Assembly: GCF_014697105.1 (NCBI RefSeq)
Contig: NZ_JACJRF010000002.1
Span: forward strand, 1 to 64,000
Direction: 5' to 3'
Source: Anabaena subtropica FACHB-260
GTDB taxonomy: Bacteria > Cyanobacteriota > Cyanobacteriia > Cyanobacteriales > Nostocaceae
Length of the DNA: 64,000 bases
Under the pieces are notes generated by a model that saw nothing but the letters and a program-made list of their open reading frames with translations, made no database searches and was not told the origin of the DNA. Shown here piece after piece: positions 56,542 to 64,000 of this stretch (the first letter of the stretch is position 1; each line of letters starts with the position of its first letter). The position numbers and the translations under genes are program-made.

Positions 56542-57114
56542 TCACGATGACTTTTTACTATCTGTTACCATCTGAGCAAGAAGATAACCCGTGTAATCTA
56601 GAAACTGGTCTAGTAAAAAGCCAATAATACCAATGTAAAGCACTCCCTCAATAATGTAGTTGCTATTACCCGATTTATAACTATTCCACACCAGAGCGCC
56701 CAGTCCTTTGGAACCTAGCAACATTTCTATGGCAATAACTGTAAACCATGCTACCCAAATACCAACTTTCAGGGCATGAGATGTATGGAAAATAACTGCC
56801 CTAAAGTTATTATTTTGTCTGCGAAAATGTTGTATTCCTATGGCAGTATTAATAATAATTGTCCAGAGACTTGCCAGAAAAATTACCACTGCTACTGCTG
56901 ATTCATTCTCTTGAAAAATAACCAGTGTAATTGGCAGTATCGCAATCGGAGGAATACTATTTGGTATCTGAAATATCCGACGCATTAATTGATATACAGT
57001 GACATTGATACCTATGAGATATCCCATGAAACTGCCGAATATAGCTGCTGGAATGTAACCTACAAATAATCTTTGTAAGCTAGTTAAAACATCTAAAAAT
57101 ATACTTTGATCCAT
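56542..57114 (-). CDS. Orphan NrtB/SsuC-like ABC permease, shortened
   Basis: This 190-residue protein resembles binding-protein-dependent permeases (FVGYIPAAIFGSFMGYLIG; NTAIGIQHF; AWFTVIAIEMLLGSKGLG), but it lacks the first trans-membrane helix. Compared with the permease at 9640-10437, it also lacks ~12 residues of the cytoplasmic EAA loop, including the G...LP signature that contacts the ATPase. No ATPase or binding-protein gene is nearby. It may be degenerate, a regulatory relative, or work without ATP. The reading frame is intact, which argues against a recent pseudogene. Confidence 0.6.
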   Translation of the reverse strand: MDQSIFLDVLTSLQRLFVGYIPAAIFGSFMGYLIGINVTVYQLMRRIFQIPNSIPPIAILPITLVIFQENESAVAVVIFLASLWTIIINTAIGIQHFRRQNNNFRAVIFHTSHALKVGIWVAWFTVIAIEMLLGSKGLGALVWNSYKSGNSNYIIEGVLYIGIIGFLLDQFLDYTGYLLAQMVTDSKKSS

Positions 57115-57392
57115 GCCTCAGTGCTTATTTGAAACGTCTAGAAAATACTGTGGCAAGCAAAAAATGCAAATAAACAATCAGGATAAATTAAAAGGTTGAT
57201 TCCAATATATCAGTAAATGTATTTAAAATTAAAAAAATAAATAAAATCTCAATATTTAATTCCTAAAGAGAAAAACATTTTTAAATAACGTTTTTCAGCA
57301 TGGTTTTGTTACCTAAAATACAGATAAATTCCCCAAATAAAGGATGAAAGTATTTAAAAAATCTTTCATCCTATTTCTCAAGTATGTAGAAA

Positions 57393-57968
57393 TTATTTTC
57401 CTAGATTCCGCTTCATTTGCTCTAGCTCATCTTCAGTTTCCCAACGAAGGAACTTTTCTTCTAAGTCATCAAACCCGCCACTAGAACTAGTGGTAGAATT
57501 CCACCATCCATTGGTTTCTATACGCTGTTGGGTTTGAGCTTTAGCGCGTGTTGTCTGTGCTTCGGTTGCTTTTGTTTGCACTTCCTGCCGCCGAGCTTGT
57601 ATTTTCCTGAGTAGCTCTTTGGATTGTTCTATACGTTCTTTCAACCCTTGCATTTGTCCCCAAAGCTGATTACCTTCGCGCAACAGGGCGGCTTCTCGTT
57701 CTTCGGCTGGCCGCACTAAATCTTGTCTACCAGCATTTTTGGCTTTTTGAACGCGGATGTGCCAACGTTGAATTTCTTGCGCTGTGGCGAGAATATCTTC
57801 TTGCGATCGCTTCTCTTGTAATTGTAAATCTGCTATCAATTTTAAGGTATCTTCCTCTTGCTGACGCAGTTGTTCTAACAGCGCCTCCAACTCCAAATGT
57901 GGATTATTTCGCAAGAATTCCTCTAAACGGTTTTCCAGAAACCGACTCAAATCGTCAAATAGTCCCAC
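57393..57968 (-). CDS. Coiled-coil protein, TIGR04376-like
   Basis: The 191-residue cyanobacterial protein starts (M)GLFDDLSRFLENRLEEFLRNNP and continues as a long charged coiled coil (~25-150), with a Ser/Thr/Gly-rich linker and an acidic C-terminus. The PspA-like length and amphipathic N-terminus suggest a membrane- or protein-associating coiled coil. I take the GTG at 57968 because GGAG lies eight bases upstream. The longer frame to 58001 begins with a non-family tail. Confidence 0.65.
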   Translation of the reverse strand: MGLFDDLSRFLENRLEEFLRNNPHLELEALLEQLRQQEEDTLKLIADLQLQEKRSQEDILATAQEIQRWHIRVQKAKNAGRQDLVRPAEEREAALLREGNQLWGQMQGLKERIEQSKELLRKIQARRQEVQTKATEAQTTRAKAQTQQRIETNGWWNSTTSSSGGFDDLEEKFLRWETEDELEQMKRNLGK

Positions 57969-58056
57969 TGTCAGAACTCCAGAGGTTAGATGCGTTACCA
58001 CTTCATTGTAGTAATTATCATCGTGGGCGAAAAGTAAATTACTAAAATATGGTTTA

Positions 58057-59502
58057 TCAATTATTTTTTGCTAATTCAATAGTGTTCGTAGCTAAATCTG
58101 TTTTCAACATGAGCTTATTATTATTATTGGATATACACATTCTGGTGCCTTCAAGAGATTTTTTTAAAAAAGTTGACAATTTACGACCGTTTTCTTCTTT
58201 TGACCTTTTTTCGTCAAAATCAGGAATTTCTGCTTTGAGAAATATATGAACTTGAGAAATAGAGATACCATCTTTACCAATTTTATTTTCTTTATGTAGT
58301 TTTTGTAAGGTTAGTTTTGTTTTGAGAAAAATATCATCATCTGTATGTTTAGCAAAATCGTTTGAATGGTTTATTTGTAAATCTTCTATGTTTTCTTTAA
58401 GAGAAGGCAAAATTATAAAATAATCACAAATAGACTGAAAAAATCGGTTAATTTTTCCTTCATAACCACAACCAATAACTGTCTTTCCATACTCATGTAG
58501 TTTTTTTGCCAAAGAAGCAAAACCACCATCGCCTGATACAATTACAAATACTTGTATGAAAGGACGTATAACCACTAACTCCATAGCATCAATAGATAGT
58601 TGGATGTCTGCTGCATTTTTTTTATGCCCAAAATCAAAAATCTGGATTGGTTCAACACCAAGTTCTTGAATTTCATCTTTAAGAAGCTTTAACCTAACAT
58701 CACTCCAATCTGCATAAGCACATTGAACAGCACTTTTCTTAAATATATCCGTTGTTTTTAAATGAGATTGAATTTCTTTAAAAGAAAAATTGTTATGGGA
58801 ATTATTTCTTCCCAGATTTAAATTTTGAATATCATAAAAAATAGCTGTGTTAAATTCATTCAATGAGTTATACGTTTGTAAATTAATTTCTTGTAAACTA
58901 TTTTGCTTTTCTTTGATTTCTTGAAATTCAAGGATTATAGATTTTATTTCATCTGTTTTTACAAATTTAACAGCTTTTTCTTTTAACTCTATTAGTTCTG
59001 TTCTCAAATCTTCAAGTTGTAGTTCTGCTTGTTTTAATTGTTGTGGTAATCTCTCAAATATCGTGTTGACATGAACGAGACTTTGATGAGCTTCGTACTT
59101 GAGTTGAGTAATAGTGACGGACAACACGTGCTGACGTTGTTGGTAAGCATCTAACAAAGCTTGCTGTATATCATACCAATAGTTTGGAAAATCCTCACGA
59201 GTATAAACCTGTAAAGATATTTCATAACCAGCAATAGCAATTTCTAAATTAATAAAAGGATTACCATATTCAGACTCTTGAATAGTCTTACTAAATTCAT
59301 AAATGACTTTAGCTAGAGGAATAGCTGTACTTGGTCGATGCTTAAACTGTTCTAATGACCATTGTCGTAATTTTAAAGCCAAATCTTCATTAATTTTATC
59401 TATATTTTGTGATAATAGTGAGTATAAATTATGTTTTTTAGAGGTTGCTTTCAATAGTTCAATCAAGAAGGTTTGACACTGGTTATTAGATTCATTTAGC
59501 AT
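58057..59502 (-). CDS. NYN-domain (PIN-like nuclease) protein with LOTUS-like C-terminus
   Basis: This protein of ~481 residues has a helical N-terminal ~210 residues with coiled coil (~155-200). An NYN domain of the LabA/DUF88 type spans ~217-375: IFYDIQNLNLG, KKNAADIQLSIDAM and VSGDGGFASLAKKLHEYGK supply the acidic metal-binding residues, all present. The C-terminal ~85 residues (GISISQVHIFLKAEIPDFDE) resemble the winged-helix LOTUS/OST-HTH domain that often follows NYN. An RNase acting on bound RNA is likely. The second ATG (59502) is chosen because AAGGA lies eight bases before it. Confidence 0.75.
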   Translation of the reverse strand: MLNESNNQCQTFLIELLKATSKKHNLYSLLSQNIDKINEDLALKLRQWSLEQFKHRPSTAIPLAKVIYEFSKTIQESEYGNPFINLEIAIAGYEISLQVYTREDFPNYWYDIQQALLDAYQQRQHVLSVTITQLKYEAHQSLVHVNTIFERLPQQLKQAELQLEDLRTELIELKEKAVKFVKTDEIKSIILEFQEIKEKQNSLQEINLQTYNSLNEFNTAIFYDIQNLNLGRNNSHNNFSFKEIQSHLKTTDIFKKSAVQCAYADWSDVRLKLLKDEIQELGVEPIQIFDFGHKKNAADIQLSIDAMELVVIRPFIQVFVIVSGDGGFASLAKKLHEYGKTVIGCGYEGKINRFFQSICDYFIILPSLKENIEDLQINHSNDFAKHTDDDIFLKTKLTLQKLHKENKIGKDGISISQVHIFLKAEIPDFDEKRSKEENGRKLSTFLKKSLEGTRMCISNNNNKLMLKTDLATNTIELAKNN

Positions 59503-59566
59503 ATTAATCATCCTTGAGAATACAATTGTAAATTTATTATTCCCAAGTTTGCACAGTTTTTAACAG

Positions 59567-60409
59567 TTAAATTGGTGTCAACCAATAAGTAATTCCTCTA
59601 ATAACTTTCTTTTTTAACCCCAACTCTGGCAAACTATCTATATTTACACCAAGATAAGTCCAGTGTGGAACGTCGTTTTCTACAGTTTGAAACCAACCAT
59701 TATCATACAAAGCTTGTCTTTGTTTTGCACTAGATACTCGTAAATCAATTGCTAATCCCCAAAGATGTTGTGATGCTCCTGGTGGTGCAACTACTCCGAG
59801 AATTCCTGTTTCTTTCCCTTCTCGCATTTTATCTAAAGTATATTTATTGGCATATTTTCGCCAAAATCTCAAAGTAGTGGCATAATTACGAGTACAATCA
59901 CTAGCACCATAACCAGATTTAAGAGGGATATTTTGTATAGAACGTGCTTTATTTAAAGCTGCTGCGGCTGACTTTTGTAAATAACAATTGTTTGTACCCG
60001 TGATTTTATCCATAGTTAAAGTAGTTTGAAATTCTTGAGTTTCTTGCTCATTAATAAAAACTACTGTAGAGGGGAATTGAACTTTTGGGGCTGGATCTAC
60101 AAAAGCTGCACCGTAAGCACGGAGCAAGATATATTCATAACTATTAGGCTCGGGAACTTCAAGTAAATTAGAGGCGATCGCCGATAAGAAACGCTCTTGT
60201 TCAGTACTGGAAATGTTCGTGTTGGGTGTAGGTATTATTGGTTTTTCATATATACCAATACAAGCTACAGAACTTTCTATTACACAAGCATTTAATATTT
60301 CATGATTGTGGGAAAAATTAGGATAATTAGTTTTATTGCTGGCAACTAATGTAAAAACTATCAAAGTGCCAATACAAATAAATCTTAATCTCTTAAATAA
60401 TCGTTTCAT
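59567..60409 (-). CDS. M15-family peptidase, VanY-like D,D-carboxypeptidase
   Basis: A 280-residue precursor with an N-terminal export segment (FICIGTLIVFTLVAS), then a zinc peptidase domain. SQHLWGLAIDLRV provides the His and Asp ligands and VPHWTYLG the second His, the M15/VanY arrangement. It would trim D-Ala from peptidoglycan stem peptides in the periplasm. It is 55 bases downstream of no co-directional gene and precedes the NYN gene by ~65 bases, so the two may be co-transcribed. Confidence 0.75.
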   Translation of the reverse strand: MKRLFKRLRFICIGTLIVFTLVASNKTNYPNFSHNHEILNACVIESSVACIGIYEKPIIPTPNTNISSTEQERFLSAIASNLLEVPEPNSYEYILLRAYGAAFVDPAPKVQFPSTVVFINEQETQEFQTTLTMDKITGTNNCYLQKSAAAALNKARSIQNIPLKSGYGASDCTRNYATTLRFWRKYANKYTLDKMREGKETGILGVVAPPGASQHLWGLAIDLRVSSAKQRQALYDNGWFQTVENDVPHWTYLGVNIDSLPELGLKKKVIRGITYWLTPI

Positions 60410-60672
60410 GGGATTATGAATGATAGATAAATATAAAAATACACATACATATTTCTAGTTATAACAAAAATTCTCATACAAGGAAACAATCTCTAGAGAA
60501 ATATCAACCTTTAAACACACAGCATTTATTTAAAATAATTGAACTAAAAATGAATACAAATTGTTGATTAATTGAATAAGTTTTTTCTGAAAAATTAACA
60601 TACATGAAATCACTGGCGGGATGGGTTAAAATTGGAAATAAATCTCAGCTTCTTAATCCTGTACATAAGACC

Positions 60673-62601
60673 ATGCACAATTCAATGACCGAAAAAAATT
60701 TTGGGCAAGATAATTTTGATGTCATTGTCGTCGGTGCAGGTCACTCCGGTTGCGAAGCAGCGCTTGCTACTGCCCGCCTCGGCTGTCGTACCTTGTTACT
60801 GACCCTCAACTTGGATAAAATTGCTTGGCAACCCTGTAACCCGGCTGTGGGTGGGCCTGCCAAATCCCAGTTAACCCATGAGGTAGACGCTTTGGGTGGG
60901 GAAATTGGTAAAATGGCAGACCGCACATATCTGCAAAAGCGCATCCTTAACTCTTCACGAGGACCTGCGGTGTGGGCATTACGCGCCCAAACTGACAAGC
61001 GGGAATATGCGGCGGTGATGAAAAATATTGTTGAAAACCAAGAGAACTTGAGTATCCGTGAAAGTATGGTGACGGACTTGGTGCTTGGTGCTAACGATGA
61101 AGTGATTGGGGTAGAAACCTATTTTGGTGTAGCTTTTGGGTGTAAAGCCGTAATTTTGACCACGGGTACATTCCTCGGTGGCAAGATTTGGGTAGGTAAT
61201 AAATCAATGGCAGCAGGACGTGCCGGGGAATTCGCGGCTGAGGGATTAACACAAACACTCAATCGTTTGGGATTTGAAACCGGTAGATTAAAAACTGGGA
61301 CACCTGCACGGGTAGATAAGCGGTCAGTAGATTACAGCAAAATGGAACTCCAGCCAGGGGATGCAGAAGTCCGTTGGTTTAGTTTTGACCCAGATGTATG
61401 GGTGGAACGGGAACAACTACCTTGTTACATGACCCGTACCACTTCAGAAACCCATCGCCTGATTAGAGAAAACTTACACCTATCGCCTGTGTATGGTGGC
61501 TGGGTGGAAGCTAAAGGCCCCCGTTATTGCCCCAGTATCGAAGATAAGATTGTCCGCTTTGTGGATAAAGAAAGCCATCAAATCTTTATTGAACCAGAGG
61601 GACGGGATATTCCCGAATTATATATTCAAGGGTTTTCTACAGGATTGCCCGAAAATTTGCAACTACAGATGTTACGTAGTCTCCCTGGGCTAGAAAATTG
61701 CGTAATGTTACGTCCTGCTTATGCGGTGGAATATGATTACTTACCAGCAACTCAGTGTTACCCCACACTGATGACTAAAAAAATTGCTGGATTGTTTTGT
61801 GCAGGACAAGTGAACGGAACAACTGGTTATGAAGAAGCAGCAGCCCAAGGGATTGTGGCAGGAATTAACGCGGCGAGGTTTGTAAGTGGTCAGGAAATGA
61901 TTGTGTTTCCCCGTGAGCAAAGTTACATCGGGACGTTGGTTGACGACCTTTGTACAAAAGACTTACGGGAACCTTACCGGATGTTAACTAGTCGCTCCGA
62001 GTATCGTTTGCTACTACGTTCCGATAATGCTGACCAAAGATTGACACCCTTGGGACGGGAAATTGGCTTAATAGACGATCGCCGTTGGCAAATGTTTACC
62101 CGTAAACAAGAACAGATTACAGGTGAAAAAGAACGCCTACACGCTACTAGAGTCAAAGAAAATGATGAAGTAGGGAAAGCGATCGCATCTAATACCCAAC
62201 AAGCCATCAAAGGTTCAATTACCTTGGCTGATTTACTGCGTCGTCCTGGTTTCCATTACCTAGACCTCGACAAGTACGGCTTAGGCAATCCCAGTCTGAC
62301 CAAAGCAGAAAGAGAAGGCGCAGAAATAGATATTAAATATTCTGGCTATCTCGCCAGACAACAAAGCCAAATCGAACAAATTGCCCGTCAAGCCAACCGC
62401 CAGTTACCGGGAGATTTGGATTACACAAAAATTGATACCCTATCCAAAGAAGCACGGGAAAAACTGAGTAAAGTCAAACCCCTGACCATTGGTCAAGCTG
62501 CTCGCATTGGTGGGGTGAATCCAGCCGATATTAACGCCTTATTAATTTATTTAGAATTACGTCAAACCAAGCACCAGTCAGGGTTAGCAGCTTTACCTTA
62601 A
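60673..62601 (+). CDS. mnmG: tRNA uridine-34 modification enzyme MnmG (GidA)
   Basis: The FAD-dependent enzyme that, with MnmE, installs 5-carboxymethylaminomethyl on U34 of tRNAs. Landmarks are [28 protein letters not shown], the conserved [18 protein letters not shown], the LKTGTPARV stretch and [14 protein letters not shown]. The C-terminal MnmE-binding region runs to the end. The frame opens at 60604, but family length and alignment (FDVIVVGAG close to the start) favour the ATG at 60673 (642 residues) or 60685. Confidence 0.93.
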   Translation: MHNSMTEKNFGQDNFDVIVVGAGHSGCEAALATARLGCRTLLLTLNLDKIAWQPCNPAVGGPAKSQLTHEVDALGGEIGKMADRTYLQKRILNSSRGPAVWALRAQTDKREYAAVMKNIVENQENLSIRESMVTDLVLGANDEVIGVETYFGVAFGCKAVILTTGTFLGGKIWVGNKSMAAGRAGEFAAEGLTQTLNRLGFETGRLKTGTPARVDKRSVDYSKMELQPGDAEVRWFSFDPDVWVEREQLPCYMTRTTSETHRLIRENLHLSPVYGGWVEAKGPRYCPSIEDKIVRFVDKESHQIFIEPEGRDIPELYIQGFSTGLPENLQLQMLRSLPGLENCVMLRPAYAVEYDYLPATQCYPTLMTKKIAGLFCAGQVNGTTGYEEAAAQGIVAGINAARFVSGQEMIVFPREQSYIGTLVDDLCTKDLREPYRMLTSRSEYRLLLRSDNADQRLTPLGREIGLIDDRRWQMFTRKQEQITGEKERLHATRVKENDEVGKAIASNTQQAIKGSITLADLLRRPGFHYLDLDKYGLGNPSLTKAEREGAEIDIKYSGYLARQQSQIEQIARQANRQLPGDLDYTKIDTLSKEAREKLSKVKPLTIGQAARIGGVNPADINALLIYLELRQTKHQSGLAALP

Positions 62602-62879
62602 CTTCATCTTCATCAAGGGTGAGTATAGTAGAGGGGGAGATGGGTATGATAGATGACAAGAATCCAGAACTGGCATCGTCAACTGATCCCCAGTTTTACG
62701 TTGGATTTAATACAATTAGGGTTTTCCCATGAGAACAAAAATCAATGATTTGGACAAAGGGTATAGGGGTATAGGGGTGTAGGGGTTCAAAACCTTTCTA
62801 CCCTGAAACTCTTACACCTTCCCGAAATGAAGAGTCTCATTGTGCAAATCCTCACATATTTTAAAAATCCTGATTCCCA

Positions 62880-62920
62880 GGTAGTAGGGGCGGCGTGGCC
62901 CCATCCTGGCAGCTACTACC
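62880..62920. promoter_or_regulatory. Hairpin in leader of the last gene
   Basis: GGTAGTAG (62880-62887) and CTACTACC (62913-62920) flank a GC-rich loop and end four bases before the first start codon of the following gene. Structure here could mask ribosome binding. The rest of the 62602-62924 spacer holds GGGGTATAGGGG-type repeats and no gene. Confidence 0.35.
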
Positions 62921-62924
62921 CAAA

Positions 62925-64000
62925 ATGCTTATGTTACAAGAAGTTAGCACCCATCTCATTATTCCAGAACCATCAGAAGACCTGATTGTTAACGAGCCTT
63001 GGTCAATAGAATTTTACGCCGATGGCTTGATGGATGAACTTTTTGCTGATATCGACGAGATTCTGGATGTGAATCTGCCTCACCTTACTAACAGACGAGG
63101 TAGACAAATACGCCAAGCATCTCCAGTCAGTAGGATGAAAGAAACCGTTGCCAGCGATTGGTTCCATAATTCAAGCAACCCTTCCCATCAACAAACTATA
63201 GAATATGAACGTCTGCAAACATTAGATGTACAGCAGATTGTTTTACCAAACACACTCAACCGGACTGTACAGACTGTAGGCCCCTTAACAACTAGACAAG
63301 GGGGGAAAGTTGTAGTTGATACTCAATCTTTCAAACCAGTTACGAGAATCCGTCAGCAAGCTCAAATGACGTTGGGCAAACTGCTGATTGTAGGGACAAG
63401 TATTGGTGTGGCGATCGCAGGTGTACTATACATAGTGCAGTCTGGTGTATTAGTTCTGCTCACTTCTAGACTCACCCAAGCAAATATTTATGTGCCGCAA
63501 ACTCCATTGCTGACTCAACCCGATGTTAAGGGAGAGTTAGCTAACTATATGCTAGGAGCATTGGCAGTTATAGATAAATCCAATATCAGGAATCAGCCAC
63601 AAGTCCGTTCAGAAGTTAGCAACAGGGTGAGTTATAACCCCACAGCCCAGACATTAAATAACAATCAGCAGCCTCTAGGTAATCTACCGTCTCCCCTCAC
63701 AGCTAACAATACATCACCAGTGCCTAGCCGTCCCAACGTTGTTGAGCGTATTTATATTCCCGTTTATCAAGCGCCTTTGCCGATGCGCTATGCACCGCCG
63801 CCAATTCCTGGGGTTGCATCGCCTAATTCTTCACCATCTCCATCCAATGTAGTGAACAATACCTTAAATCAGGTGCAACCAGCAGCCAACCCAGCAACTG
63901 TGAATATGTTAACTGCGGCTGTGCGCCCAGATATGAAACCCGTAGCTGTACGCAATGCACCAATCAATGTCCAGCCATCACCTAAATTACTCCCAACATT
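62925..64000 (+). CDS. Single-pass membrane protein, partial (runs off right edge)
   Basis: An open frame from ATG 62925 (or 62931) continues without a stop to the window end, at least 358 residues. The N-terminal ~160 residues are soluble, followed by one membrane helix at ~165-190 (LLIVGTSIGVAIAGVLYIV). After that comes a long Pro/Asn/Ser-rich, low-complexity region (PVYQAPLPMRYAPPPIPG). This topology, with a Pro-rich extracytoplasmic arm, suggests a cell-envelope spanning protein. I do not recognise the family. It lies ~320 bases after mnmG on the same strand. Confidence 0.65.
   Translation, partial: MLMLQEVSTHLIIPEPSEDLIVNEPWSIEFYADGLMDELFADIDEILDVNLPHLTNRRGRQIRQASPVSRMKETVASDWFHNSSNPSHQQTIEYERLQTLDVQQIVLPNTLNRTVQTVGPLTTRQGGKVVVDTQSFKPVTRIRQQAQMTLGKLLIVGTSIGVAIAGVLYIVQSGVLVLLTSRLTQANIYVPQTPLLTQPDVKGELANYMLGALAVIDKSNIRNQPQVRSEVSNRVSYNPTAQTLNNNQQPLGNLPSPLTANNTSPVPSRPNVVERIYIPVYQAPLPMRYAPPPIPGVASPNSSPSPSNVVNNTLNQVQPAANPATVNMLTAAVRPDMKPVAVRNAPINVQPSPKLLPT

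Overview
The window looks like chromosome of a filamentous, heterocyst-type cyanobacterium (Nostoc/Anabaena group). The evidence is scattered HIP1 octamers (GCGATCGC), heptameric STRR tandem repeats, several Nostoc-style inverted-repeat elements, a PetF-type plant-like ferredoxin, cyanobacterial biliverdin reductase, a Tab2 homologue, and a DevBCA-type exporter.

Region 1 (1-1758): a truncated glutathione S-transferase fragment, an EamA-type transporter, and repeat-rich spacer. Region 2 (1759-32303): about 30 kb in which every gene is on the minus strand. In transcription order it holds a DOPA-dioxygenase-like gene, an IS66 remnant and long AT-rich spacer, halogenase-like flavoprotein 3, a three-gene iterative polyketide synthase (KS-AT; ACP-KR-DH; PPTase-like), two DUF1702 paralogues, halogenase-like flavoproteins 2 and 1, a small unknown gene, a carotenoid-oxygenase-family enzyme, a GMC (cholesterol-oxidase-like) oxidoreductase, an NrtB/D/A-like ABC importer, a DevB-C-A-like exporter, an SDR and an epoxide-hydrolase-like enzyme with an export signal. 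The three PKS genes read end to end give the KS-AT-ACP-KR-DH-PPTase order of enediyne-type (PKSE) polyene synthases, but split into three proteins. The DUF1702 proteins, a family I associate with enediyne loci, strengthen the link. No thioesterase partner is visible. This is the most likely undescribed system: a split PKSE-like polyene pathway with three paralogous halogenase-like enzymes, a polyene-cleaving-type dioxygenase, secreted oxidative tailoring enzymes and its own exporter.

Region 3 (32304-47722): mostly housekeeping and stress genes. These are an acyl-CoA dehydrogenase family protein, an HTH protein with a GrpE-like tail, Dps, sulfiredoxin, a SpoIID/LytB protein, ferredoxin, biliverdin reductase with methionine aminopeptidase, a pentapeptide membrane protein, an RmlD-like SDR, a TPR protein, a cell-wall amidase and DNA primase. 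Region 4 (47723-64000): a very large hybrid histidine kinase, Tab2-like protein, a divergent pair of secreted proteins (DUF4360 and collagen-like), an orphan ABC permease with a shortened coupling region, a coiled-coil protein, an NYN-domain nuclease-like protein, an M15 peptidase, MnmG, and the start of a membrane protein that runs off the right edge.

All functional statements rest on reading motifs by eye; no database search was possible.
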